45,784 nt of DNA from JAXHLG01 sp964505305 (lineage in GTDB: Bacteria > Patescibacteriota > Minisyncoccia > Moranbacterales > DUUL01): contig CAZDHE010000007.1 in assembly GCA_964505305.1 (NCBI GenBank), positions 1 to 45,784 of the forward strand, written 5' to 3'. Position numbers and translations under genes: made by a program. Under the pieces are notes generated by a model. It worked only from the letters and a program-made list of their open reading frames with translations. It was not told the origin of the DNA and did not search any database. This document shows, in pieces, positions 32,436-40,260 of the stretch; the first letter of the stretch is position 1, and the number at the start of each line of letters is the position of its first letter.

Positions 32436-32579
32436 AACTGATGTTATGCGCATATACTCATCATAGTTTAAATTGAAGTTCGACTTCTGCATCCGCAGAA
32501 TTCAAACTTCAGTCTGTTGCCGTAACCGGAAAACACTTTTATATTAAAATACAATTAGCATGCACGCACAACATCAGTT
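32436..32579. mobile_element. MITE-like element, copy C
   Basis: About 144 bp with terminal inverted repeats AACTGATGTTATGCGC (32436-32451) and ACGCACAACATCAGTT (32564-32579). The interior keeps the CGACTTCTGCATCCGCAGAA hairpin and the CATCATAGTTTAA segment of copies A and D, with a different right half. It abuts the tspO stop codon (32583-32581) and separates tspO from the phasin-like gene. Confidence 0.75.
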
Positions 32580-32580
32580 G

Positions 32581-33057
32581 CTATAAATAATTCAAAACCC
32601 AAATCGAATAATTTAAATAAATTGCAAAGCTAACCCACAAAATATACGGAATCAATAAGAAAGCTGCCGACTTAGAGACTCTATAAAATAAAATGATGGT
32701 GAACAATATCAAAATCCACAAAACAAGAATCTCCAAAAGCGCCCAAAAGGGATTTTGCAAACCAAAAAATATTATAGACCAAGCCGAATTAAAAACCAAC
32801 TGGACTCCAAAAAATACCAATGCTTTCCCTATCCCGGCTTTTTGGCCGCTTTTCTTCCAGACTAAAAAAGCCGCAACGCCCATCAAAATATAAAGCAATG
32901 TCCAGACAGGCGCAAAAATCCAATTAGGCGGGTTTAATAAGGGTTTCTCCAAAAAGCTGTACCAATTTTCAATAGCGGAAGCGGTAAAAAAAGAACCAAT
33001 AAAACCGGCCGAAAGAGATACCCCTATTGATATAACCAATTTTAAAAAGTTTTTCAT
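32581..33057 (-). CDS. TspO/MBR family protein
   Basis: 158 aa, five transmembrane helices, the TspO/translocator-protein fold that binds porphyrins and other hydrophobic ligands. Family residues: GFIGSFFTASAIENWYSFLEKPLLNPPNWIFAPVWTLLYILMGVAAFLVWKK, then QLVFNSAWSIIFFGLQNPFWAL (the W/N-rich helix) and IPYILWVSFAIYLNYSIWVLN. No haem or tetrapyrrole genes are in the window, so its ligand in this organism is unclear. The C-terminal stop TAG directly touches the MITE-like copy C, which therefore supplies the 3' untranslated region. Confidence 0.94.
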   Translation of the reverse strand: MKNFLKLVISIGVSLSAGFIGSFFTASAIENWYSFLEKPLLNPPNWIFAPVWTLLYILMGVAAFLVWKKSGQKAGIGKALVFFGVQLVFNSAWSIIFFGLQNPFWALLEILVLWILILFTIILFYRVSKSAAFLLIPYILWVSFAIYLNYSIWVLNYL

Positions 33058-33082
33058 AAATAGCGTTTATTTTGATTAAAAA

Positions 33083-33568
33083 TCACTTTTTTTCTTTTTT
33101 ATTTAACTTTCGAAAATAATTGTCAAGCAGTTTTTTTGTCTCTTCAGGCGAAGTTTTAACAATATACAAATCGGCCAAAACATTCGCCGCGGTTATATTT
33201 TGATATTTTCTGGGAATTACTTGCCAATGAAGATGAGCGATAGAAGCTCCCGATTGCTCCCCCACATTTAATCCGACGTTAAAAGAATCCGTCTTGAATA
33301 TCTCTCCCAGCGCAATTTTTGTTTCTTTTAGGACTTTTCCGAAGTCCCGCCATTCATCTTCAGTTACCTTTTCCACTTCTTCAATATGACGCTTGGGAAC
33401 AAGCATTACATTTCCGTCCATATAGGGATACAAATTGACAATTACCCGCCAATGCTTCCCGGAAAGCTCCTCGCAAATCAACATTTCTTTTTCATCACAA
33501 AACGCGCACTCCTCTTTTTGGGAAAATGCGCGTTTATAACTTTGCCTATTTTTGTCTAATATTCTCAT
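33083..33568 (-). CDS. HIT family nucleotide hydrolase/transferase
   Basis: 161 aa. Histidine-triad fold: CAFCDEKEMLI with a zinc-type Cys pair, LYPYMDGNVMLVPKRHIEEV, and the catalytic motif IAHLHWQVIPRKYQN (H-x-H with Gln in place of the third His, as in the Ap4A phosphorylase/GalT-like branch). FNVGLNVGEQSGASIAHLHWQVIPR resembles AP4A phosphorylase-like HIT proteins, which act on dinucleoside polyphosphates. It is four nt downstream of the cytidylyltransferase-like gene, so the two are one operon, probably with related nucleotide chemistry. Confidence 0.93.
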   Translation of the reverse strand: MRILDKNRQSYKRAFSQKEECAFCDEKEMLICEELSGKHWRVIVNLYPYMDGNVMLVPKRHIEEVEKVTEDEWRDFGKVLKETKIALGEIFKTDSFNVGLNVGEQSGASIAHLHWQVIPRKYQNITAANVLADLYIVKTSPEETKKLLDNYFRKLNKKEKK

Positions 33569-33572
33569 TTTG

Positions 33573-34055
33573 TTAACTTACTTTTGAAGCTCTTTTAATA
33601 ATATCGGTAGTTGAATCCTCCTTGAAGTGGCCGAGTTCGATAACTTTGGTCTTATATTTTTCAAAAAGTTTCATTCTCTGCTTGTCCTCAAAAACTCTAA
33701 CATTGGAAGTTTTTGAGGCAACATAAAAATTCGGCTGGATGCGATTGATTAATTCATAATCACAATCAAAAACCGTTACCGCTCCGACAAGATAGAATCC
33801 GGCCATTAGCATAGCTCTGTCTTTTTCTTTCCGAATCGGTCGATCATCGCCTTTCAATTTTTTAACAAAGTTGTCCGAATTTATACCAACTATTAAGAAA
33901 CCATACCTTTGAGCTTCATAAATGTAATCCAAATGACCCCCGTGTAAAAGATCAAAACACCCGCTGGTTAAAACTATTGCCTCATTATGAACTTTCTTGT
34001 TAGCACAAAACGCCTCTAACATTTTCAGGGAATGTATTTTCTGCCCGGGATGCAT
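33573..34055 (-). CDS. Cytidylyltransferase-like nucleotidyltransferase (RfaE-C type)
   Basis: 160 aa. The start ATG at 34055 follows AAAGGAGG; the longer frame adds 11 residues that include the ribosome site. TSGCFDLLHGGHLDYIYEAQRYG contains the HxGH nucleotide-binding motif, and VGINSDNFVKKLKGDDRPIRKEKDRAMLMAG and the ASKTSN / EDSTTDIIKRA loops are typical of the ADP-heptose synthase C-domain/glycerol-3-phosphate cytidylyltransferase group. It transfers a nucleotide to a phosphorylated sugar or alcohol; the actual substrate cannot be told. Forms an operon with the HIT gene. Confidence 0.88.
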   Translation of the reverse strand: MHPGQKIHSLKMLEAFCANKKVHNEAIVLTSGCFDLLHGGHLDYIYEAQRYGFLIVGINSDNFVKKLKGDDRPIRKEKDRAMLMAGFYLVGAVTVFDCDYELINRIQPNFYVASKTSNVRVFEDKQRMKLFEKYKTKVIELGHFKEDSTTDIIKRASKVS

Positions 34056-34251
34056 AAAAAACCTCCTTTTTTTGTTTGCTTTAAACATACATTAACATAA
34101 AAACTTTCAATCTGCAATTATTTCCATTCTCTAAATCAATGATCATCAACAATTCTTATTAACCCTGCTCATTCTTCCCTGTTTTGGATTGATAAAGAAA
34201 ATGTTTTATGCAGTGTGTGAAACATTTACTTTTTTCTTTGCGCAAAATTAA

Positions 34252-34280
34252 AAGGCTTAATCTGAATCAGATTAAGCCTT
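34252..34280 (-). terminator. Long perfect hairpin, terminator after the 91-aa gene
   Basis: AAGGCTTAATCTG 34252-34264 pairs perfectly with CAGATTAAGCCTT 34268-34280 (13 bp, loop AAT). On the minus strand it is followed by TTTAATTTTG. Best read as the terminator of the minus-strand gene 34318-34593. Confidence 0.8.
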
Positions 34281-34317
34281 ACTTTAAAAACGCCTCCTTT
34301 GGTTATATGGTTTATAT

Positions 34318-34593
34318 TCAAGACCCGACGGAAGATGCCGGGAGCCAATGTCCGGAAGCATTATTCCCCGGATGCGGGCGGGCTGGATTGCCCTTGTGAA
34401 TCTGGGCATTCAGCAAATCCAAGTCCGTCCTCAGAAGACCGTAGGAGGTGCTGATGTAAACAACTCCCTTCTCTTCCCACACCTCAGCATAGGAAGACTT
34501 CCTCAACTTAAATCTTCCTGCCAATGCCTGTATTCTCTTCTTAGCGTCAGCGGGAAGATTGTCCTGGTCAATCTTGGTAAAAATAATCCTCAT
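34318..34593 (-). CDS. Hypothetical 91-aa protein
   Basis: Not recognised. The ATG at 34593 has a strong GGAGGAAGC site before it. The first 60 residues look like a regular small protein (MRIIFTKIDQDNLPADAKKRIQALAGRFKLRKS, then VVYISTSYGLLRTDLDLLNA). The last 30 (HKGNPARPHPGNNASGHWLPASSVGS) are Pro/Gly/Asn-rich and of higher GC, so the C-terminus may be a later addition or disordered tail. A single-gene unit bounded by its own terminator. Confidence 0.65.
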   Translation of the reverse strand: MRIIFTKIDQDNLPADAKKRIQALAGRFKLRKSSYAEVWEEKGVVYISTSYGLLRTDLDLLNAQIHKGNPARPHPGNNASGHWLPASSVGS

Positions 34594-34795
34594 TGCTTCC
34601 TCCTTTTTTAAGAACTGAATTTTTATCTATAGCAAAAAATACCATAATTTACATTTTTGTCAATAATAAAACAGACCAAAAGAAGGACTGCTAAGCAAAA
34701 TAATTCCGATAGTGTTTGCTTTTTATCTTGAAACAACTGAAATAAGTCTGGTTCTACGCTTGCCCTTTAGCTTAACTTACTTACCATAATAGCTA

Positions 34796-35107
34796 TTAAT
34801 AATCATCATCGCCTTGTTTAATTTTGGGCTCCCATTTACCCAGGCCTTTTTCCTCCTCTTCTATCAATTTTAAAAGTATGGGCATCTTGCTTTTACTTGG
34901 ATAGAAATAATTTATATAACCAAAAAGCTCCTGCATTTGGCGATGATAAATATGAATGATATGATTTAATTCAAATATGCCTACTTCTCCTTTTTCATAT
35001 TCTTTAATCTTTACAAGAACATAATCAAAAAGTTCTTTGGCTTTCTCTTCATGATATTTTTCAATTTTTTCTCGAGCCGCTTTAGCTTCTTCCTTAGATA
35101 ATCCCAT
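34796..35107 (-). CDS. Hypothetical 103-aa helical protein
   Basis: Not recognised. MGLSKEEAKAAREKIEKYHEEKAKELFDYVLVKIKEYEKGEVGIFELNHIIHIYHRQMQELFGYINYFY is a long run of helices with charged heptads, followed by SKSKMPILLKLIEEEEKGLG and an acidic end. Two His residues close together in a helix (HIIHIYH) could bind metal but this is weak. No signal peptide. 51 nt upstream of rmlB on the same strand in coordinates after it, so it is not clearly in an operon with it. Confidence 0.7.
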   Translation of the reverse strand: MGLSKEEAKAAREKIEKYHEEKAKELFDYVLVKIKEYEKGEVGIFELNHIIHIYHRQMQELFGYINYFYPSKSKMPILLKLIEEEEKGLGKWEPKIKQGDDDY

Positions 35108-35158
35108 AAAAAATTATGAATTTTAGCAAGAAACTCGCAGATTTACTAAGCAAGCATC

Positions 35159-36166
35159 TTACCCATACTGTTTTTGATAATATTTCTTATACTCTCCGCT
35201 TTTAATTTTCTGCCACCAAGAAGGATTGTCTTTATACCAGTGAACGGTTTTTCTAAGACCTTCTTTAAAATCAAATTCCGGCTTCCACCCGAGTTCTTGA
35301 TTTATCTTAGAAAAATCAATAGCGTAGCGCTTATCATGCCCGGGGCGATCCTCAACAAAGTCTATCCAGTTTTCATCCAATCCTAACTCCTCCAAAATAG
35401 CATAAGTAATTTCCTTATTAGTTTTCTCGCAATCTCCTCCCACGCAATAAGTTTCTCCAAGCCTGCCTTTTTGAATAATTTCATCAATAGCCCGGCAATG
35501 ATCTTCTACATAAAGCCAATCTCGGATATTCATACCGTCTCCATAAAGAGGGATCTTTTTGCCCTCAATAAGATTAGTTACAAACAAGGGGATAAGTTTT
35601 TCCGGAAATTGAAAAGGGCCGTAATTATTAGAACAATTAGAAATAGTGACGGGAAGTCCAAAAGTCCGATAATAAGAACGAACTAAGTGGTCCGAGGAGG
35701 CCTTGGAGGCGCTGTAAGGGCTGCTGGGATTATAAGGATTTTCCTCATCAAAGGGTTTTTCATCCTTCTCTAAATCTCCATAAACCTCATCAGTCGAAAT
35801 ATGGTGAAGCCTTATTTTTCCATTTTCAAGAGCTTTTCTTAGCAAAACGTGCGTTCCCAAAACATTGGTTTTAACAAAATCATCCGGATTTAAGATAGAT
35901 CTATCTACATGAGTTTCAGCGGCAAAATTAACTATCAAATCTATCCTTTCCCGCTTGATAATTTCACCTACCAATTCTTCATCAACAATATCTCCTCGAT
36001 AAAACTTATAATTTCCGCTATCTTCTATAGACTTTAAATTTTCTAAATTTCCCGCGTAAGTCAAGGCGTCTAAGTTGATAATTTTATCGTTTGGATATTT
36101 TTTCAACCAATAGTGAATAAAATTAGATCCAATAAATCCGGCACCTCCGGTGATTAAAATTTGCAT
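35159..36166 (-). CDS. rmlB: dTDP-glucose 4,6-dehydratase
   Basis: 335-aa short-chain dehydrogenase/reductase, the second step of dTDP-rhamnose synthesis. NAD-binding GGAGFIGSNFIHYW, NLDALTYAGNLENL, AAETHVDRSI, catalytic STDEVYG and YSASKASSDHLV (Tyr-x-x-x-Lys), SNCSNNYGPFQFPEKLIP and the C-terminal RPGHDKRYAIDFSKI are all family-typical. rmlC lies 1.3 kb away on the same strand with a pilin-like gene between; rmlA and rmlD are not in the window. The product feeds cell-surface glycans, consistent with the O-antigen ligase-like gene at 6.3 kb. Confidence 0.97.
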   Translation of the reverse strand: MQILITGGAGFIGSNFIHYWLKKYPNDKIINLDALTYAGNLENLKSIEDSGNYKFYRGDIVDEELVGEIIKRERIDLIVNFAAETHVDRSILNPDDFVKTNVLGTHVLLRKALENGKIRLHHISTDEVYGDLEKDEKPFDEENPYNPSSPYSASKASSDHLVRSYYRTFGLPVTISNCSNNYGPFQFPEKLIPLFVTNLIEGKKIPLYGDGMNIRDWLYVEDHCRAIDEIIQKGRLGETYCVGGDCEKTNKEITYAILEELGLDENWIDFVEDRPGHDKRYAIDFSKINQELGWKPEFDFKEGLRKTVHWYKDNPSWWQKIKSGEYKKYYQKQYG

Positions 36167-36281
36167 ATTTTTTTATTACTACTTAAAATAGTTTAAGTTG
36201 TATTATTTAGAATCTGTTCGTCCCGATGGCTTGATAATAGCCGCTATTAAGTAATACTCTGATTTCTAACAATTAATAATA

Positions 36282-37442
36282 TTAATCAATCTTATAATAA
36301 TAAGGATGTTCCGTATTTATGCGATATCTTGCATCGTAAGCATTGGGCCTGGAGCCGTCAAACTTAAAGTTTATCCATCTTCCGCGATTCCAGTCTTCGG
36401 TATTAACACCAAAATCATTTATAAGTACTATCACTTGGCCGCCTCCGGTGGTATAAGTGGTTTTTCTATCGCTTGAAATAAGACTTTCTATGGTCCTGTC
36501 TCCAAGAGATTTGCTTTCACTTTCTACCGGCTTGTCTTCTATTGAAAAATACAAGGTAGAATCTCCATAGCTTGAGTTCATCGACAACTCAAGACTCTCG
36601 GTTCCAGCCGGAACATACATACTAAATTTAGAACCATCTATAACGTTAGAGCCAAGCTCCAAATAATAAGGCATAACTTTAACCGTCCCGGAGTTTTTTT
36701 CGGGAAATTCGTCGTGACGTCCTTGCAAAGGAGTATAAGGAGGATCAACTTCTTGATCGAGAGGAGGCTCCGGCTCCGGTTCCGGTTCGGAATCCGATCC
36801 GGAATTATCCGTTCTCTCCGCCGAACACTCGGCGTTTTCTCCCTCGTTTTCTCCCTGGCAACTCCAGCTCCAACCGTTTGAGGTTTCCGTTACTTCGGTT
36901 CTTGCGCCGGCAGCGCAAAGATCAAAAGAAGGTTGGGAAGTAAAGCTTCCGCCGTCGGCGGATCCGCATCTGCCGTCTGTGGGAGGGGGAGTAAAACCCT
37001 GATTCCAGTAGCTTTCTTCTTCTTGTTTAGTGATGCTTTTTATGCTTTCTCCGGGTTTTTGCAGAGTTCCTCCCACCAGATCCGGGTTAATAACATAAAG
37101 AATTAAAAAGGCCAGAAAAGCTAAAGCCAAGCCGAACAAGGCATTGGTGATAGTTTCTTTGGCGGATTGAACTTTGGAAGGATTGCCTACGGCGGTGACC
37201 AAATAAGAGAAGGCTCCCAGAGCAATCATAAAAACAGCCAGAATAGCCACGGCGGAGAGGCCGAACCTGTAGAGATTGTTTAGATATTCTATTAAGTTAG
37301 ACGGTTCTTCTTCTTGGCCGGGGATTTTTTCCATAGTTTGGGCGTGGGCAGCAAGAGGAGTTACTGCAAAAAGCAACATCGGAAAAATTGAATAAAGATA
37401 TTTTGTTTTAAAACGTTTTGCTTTTTTGTTGTTTAGATTCAT
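36282..37442 (-). CDS. T4SS pilin-like (VirB2-type) protein fused to extracellular domains
   Basis: 386 aa with ATG at 37442 (MNLNNKKAKRFKTK); a longer frame only overlaps rmlC. Signal peptide ...FPMLLFAVTPLAAHAQ, then the CPR T4SS pilin core with two membrane helices (LYRFGLSAVAILAVFMIALGAFSYLVTA and TNALFGLALAFLAFLILYVINPDLVGG). Next a Cys-containing module common in Parcubacteria surface proteins (GRCGSADGGSF ... WSWSCQGENEGENAECSAERTD), a Pro/Glu linker, and a beta-rich C-terminal domain resembling PPC (pre-peptidase C-terminal) modules (YVPAGTESLELSMNSSYGDSTLYF). So the pilin core carries a 200-residue exposed head. It sits between rmlC and rmlB, 16 nt after rmlC, suggesting a link to surface structures. 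Confidence 0.8.
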   Translation of the reverse strand: MNLNNKKAKRFKTKYLYSIFPMLLFAVTPLAAHAQTMEKIPGQEEEPSNLIEYLNNLYRFGLSAVAILAVFMIALGAFSYLVTAVGNPSKVQSAKETITNALFGLALAFLAFLILYVINPDLVGGTLQKPGESIKSITKQEEESYWNQGFTPPPTDGRCGSADGGSFTSQPSFDLCAAGARTEVTETSNGWSWSCQGENEGENAECSAERTDNSGSDSEPEPEPEPPLDQEVDPPYTPLQGRHDEFPEKNSGTVKVMPYYLELGSNVIDGSKFSMYVPAGTESLELSMNSSYGDSTLYFSIEDKPVESESKSLGDRTIESLISSDRKTTYTTGGGQVIVLINDFGVNTEDWNRGRWINFKFDGSRPNAYDARYRINTEHPYYYKID

Positions 37443-37458
37443 TTTTGAGGTGGTGTAA

Positions 37459-37998
37459 TTAATCTTTAAAATTGGATAATTTTGGCCAATTTTGATCTTT
37501 TTCTGATAAAATAGGCTTTTGAGTTGGCCAGTCGATAGATAAATCCGGATCATTCCAGATAATGCCTCCCTCTGATTCCGGCGCATAGATGTTATCTACT
37601 TTATAAACAAATTCCGTTTCCGGTTCCAGAGTGCAAAACCCATGAGCAAATCCCCGGGGAATGTAAAGCATCAAAAAGTTTTTATCCGACAACTCAAATC
37701 CTTCCCACTTGCCAAAGGTGGAAGAATCTTTACGCAAATCCACCACCGCGTCATAAACAGAGCCCTTAACAACCCTTACCAGCTTAGCCTGTTCATAAGG
37801 AGGCTTTTGAAAGTGCAGACCTCTTAAAACACCTTTTTTCTCAGATTTAGAATGATTATCCTGAACAAATTCAGCTTCGATCCCCGCCTCTTGAAATTTT
37901 TTCTTGGAATAAGTCTCCGTAAAAAAACCTCTTTGATCTCCAAAAACTTGAAGTTTTATTAACCTTACCCCCTCCAAATTAGTTTTTTTAAATTCCAT
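37459..37998 (-). CDS. rmlC: dTDP-4-dehydrorhamnose 3,5-epimerase
   Basis: 179 aa cupin-fold enzyme, third step of dTDP-rhamnose synthesis. Start MEFKKTNLEGVRLIKLQVFGDQRGFFTETY; conserved DNHSKSEKKGVLRGLHFQKPP (catalytic His), VVDLRKDSSTFGKWEGFELS, MLYIPRGFAHGFCTLEPETEFVYKVD and IIWNDPDLSIDWP. Gene order on the minus strand is rmlC, pilin, rmlB. It ends 16 nt before the pilin start, so they are probably co-transcribed. Confidence 0.97.
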   Translation of the reverse strand: MEFKKTNLEGVRLIKLQVFGDQRGFFTETYSKKKFQEAGIEAEFVQDNHSKSEKKGVLRGLHFQKPPYEQAKLVRVVKGSVYDAVVDLRKDSSTFGKWEGFELSDKNFLMLYIPRGFAHGFCTLEPETEFVYKVDNIYAPESEGGIIWNDPDLSIDWPTQKPILSEKDQNWPKLSNFKD

Positions 37999-38040
37999 AA
38001 TTTTACCTTAATTTTAATCTTAGGATATTTTTTAAAATTT

Positions 38041-38070
38041 TACCATATAACGTAATAACGTAATATGGTA
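38041..38070. promoter_or_regulatory. Inverted repeat between ligA and rmlC
   Basis: TACCATAT (38041-38048) and ATATGGTA (38063-38070) are exact inverted repeats around a loop that contains two copies of AACGTAAT. It lies 43-72 nt upstream of the rmlC start, a suitable place for an operator. Function is inferred only from position and symmetry. Confidence 0.4.
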
Positions 38071-38119
38071 GTGTAACAATTTCGGCGATATAAGGGATTG
38101 GGGGCTTCTTTTTTTGGCT

Positions 38120-40249
38120 TTATTGGACTTTCTTTAAAAACTCCTCTTCATCGCAAACCTTCACTCCTAATTTTCGGGCTTTTTCCAGCTTACTGCCCGG
38201 ATCTTGGCCGATTACTACACAGTCTGTATTTTTGCTGACCGAGGAAGATACTCTTCCCCCTTTTTTTCTTATTAAATTTTTAGCTTCTTCTCTGGTTAAT
38301 TTTTCCAAGGAGCCGGTTAACACAAAGGATTTCCCGGTAAGCGGAAGTTTTTCTTTCTTGGATTGGACGGGCGGAGCAAATTCAACACCGGCCTTGCTGA
38401 GACTTGCCAACATTTTTTTATTTTGGGGACTTGAAAACCATTCCTTTACGCTTTTTGCCATTCTTTCGCCAAAGCCTTTAATAGAAGTCAAGTCTTCTTG
38501 AGATATTTCGTTAAAAAACCGCCCTACATCAGAAGGATTATCAAGAGGTTTGCCAAGATTCTTGTAAACCCGGCCCAAACGAGAATCGGGGCTTTCTATC
38601 TCTTTTTTTATCAAAACAATACTTTCCTCTCCCAAATGGCGAACTCCCAGGGCAAATAAAAATTTTTCCAGGGTGGTTTTTTTGCTTTTCTCAATTGATT
38701 TTATCAAATTCTGGGCCGACTTTTCGGCAAACCTCTCCAGGGGTTTCAAATCGCCTTCCTGTAGATTGTAAATATCGGCAATAGAAGAAATAAGCCCTTC
38801 ATTCATTAACTGCTCGATGATTTTCTCTCCCAGGCCGTCGATATCCATCCCTTTACGGGAAACATAATGGATTATTTTTTCCTTATCTACCGCAAAACAA
38901 TTTTTGTTCACACAATAATGGGCGGCGCTGAAGTTTTTCTTTTTGTCGCCTATTTGTTCTTTCACAACTTTACCTCCGCATATGGGACAAGTTTCGGGCA
39001 TTTTAAATTTTTTTTCTTTACCATTGCGTAGTTTTTTAATAACTTCCACCACTTCAGGAATAACATCTCCGGCCTTGTGCAAAACCACCGTATCTCCTAT
39101 GCGAATATCTTTTTTGATAATCTCGTCTTCGTTATGCAAAGTAGCTCTGGAAACAGTGCTTCCGGCCACCTTCACCGGATCCAGCAAAGCCACCGGAGTC
39201 AAAGCTCCCGTCCGGCCAATCTGGACTTTAATGTCTCGAATAACTGAAGTAGCCGTCTCCGGAGCAAACTTCCAAGCTATGGCAAATCGAGGATTTTTGC
39301 CGGTATAGCCCAGCGCTTCTTGAGTTGCTCGAGAGTTGATTTTGATCACCAGTCCATCCACTCCATAAACTTGCTCTGCTTTTTTCTTCTCCCACTCCTT
39401 GTAAAAAGCTTTAATCTCTTCCAAGTTTTTAAAAAGACCGTATTCTTTATTCACCTTAAATCCCAGTTCTTCCAAAAATTTTAATTCTTTTTTTTGGGTA
39501 GAAGTTTTCTCTTGAGCTAATTGCTCTTCTTCCGGATTGCGGGGCCTAATCTCGTCAATATCGTAAATATAAGAATCCAATCTTCTGGAAGCGGCTATTT
39601 TGGGATCAAGCTGGCGAATAGAACCGGCTCCGGCATTCCTGGAATTGGCAAAAGGCGGCAATCCCTTTTTTTCTCTTTCCTTATTTATCCTTTCAAGTTC
39701 TGTTTCCGGAAGCCAGCACTCTCCAACCACGGTTATGTTCAAGTTTTTTTTGATTCGCAAAGGCACACTTCCGATGGTTTTAATATTTTCAGTCACATCC
39801 TCTCCCACTACGCCATCTCCTCGAGTTGCTCCTCGAATCAAAACTCCCTCTTCATAGTCAAGAATGATCTTAAGTCCATCAATTTTCACCTCCACCAAGT
39901 ATTCAAAATCCGATTTAATTCCCTTTTTATTCAAAATTCTAACGTTGCGGTCTTCCCAATCTTGAAGCTCTTCAAAAGAAAAAGCATCATCCAAAGACCA
40001 TTGCCTTTTACGATGCTCCACTCTCTGAAATTCTTTCAACGGCTCACCGCCCACCCTCTGAGTAGGAGAGTCGGCTGTTTTAAGTTCCGGATATTTATTT
40101 TCCAGTTGTTTCAATTCGGCCATTAGCGAATCATAGACAGCATCCGAAACCTGAGGATCATCCAGCACATGGTAGCGATAACGATGCTCATCAATCACTT
40201 CTCTTAACTGACCGGCTCTCTTTTTTTCTGCCTCTGAGGGTTTTTTCAT
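38120..40249 (-). CDS. ligA: NAD-dependent DNA ligase
   Basis: 709 aa, seals nicks in replication and repair using NAD. Adenylation motif YLVEVKIDGLK (catalytic Lys), YRYHVLDDPQVSDAVYDSLM (NMN-binding Ia domain), OB domain with VQIGRTGALTPVALLDPV and GDTVVLHKAGDVIPEV, zinc finger CPICGG...CVNKNCF, helix-hairpin-helix part ISSIADIYNLQEGDL and SIKGFGERMAKSV, and a C-terminal BRCT domain (LTGKSFVLTGSLEKLTREEAKNLI). Complete. 11 nt upstream in transcription lies the CDF transporter gene, so they may share a transcript. Confidence 0.98.
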   Translation of the reverse strand: MKKPSEAEKKRAGQLREVIDEHRYRYHVLDDPQVSDAVYDSLMAELKQLENKYPELKTADSPTQRVGGEPLKEFQRVEHRKRQWSLDDAFSFEELQDWEDRNVRILNKKGIKSDFEYLVEVKIDGLKIILDYEEGVLIRGATRGDGVVGEDVTENIKTIGSVPLRIKKNLNITVVGECWLPETELERINKEREKKGLPPFANSRNAGAGSIRQLDPKIAASRRLDSYIYDIDEIRPRNPEEEQLAQEKTSTQKKELKFLEELGFKVNKEYGLFKNLEEIKAFYKEWEKKKAEQVYGVDGLVIKINSRATQEALGYTGKNPRFAIAWKFAPETATSVIRDIKVQIGRTGALTPVALLDPVKVAGSTVSRATLHNEDEIIKKDIRIGDTVVLHKAGDVIPEVVEVIKKLRNGKEKKFKMPETCPICGGKVVKEQIGDKKKNFSAAHYCVNKNCFAVDKEKIIHYVSRKGMDIDGLGEKIIEQLMNEGLISSIADIYNLQEGDLKPLERFAEKSAQNLIKSIEKSKKTTLEKFLFALGVRHLGEESIVLIKKEIESPDSRLGRVYKNLGKPLDNPSDVGRFFNEISQEDLTSIKGFGERMAKSVKEWFSSPQNKKMLASLSKAGVEFAPPVQSKKEKLPLTGKSFVLTGSLEKLTREEAKNLIRKKGGRVSSSVSKNTDCVVIGQDPGSKLEKARKLGVKVCDEEEFLKKVQ

Positions 40250-40260
40250 AAGTCGGTTTT

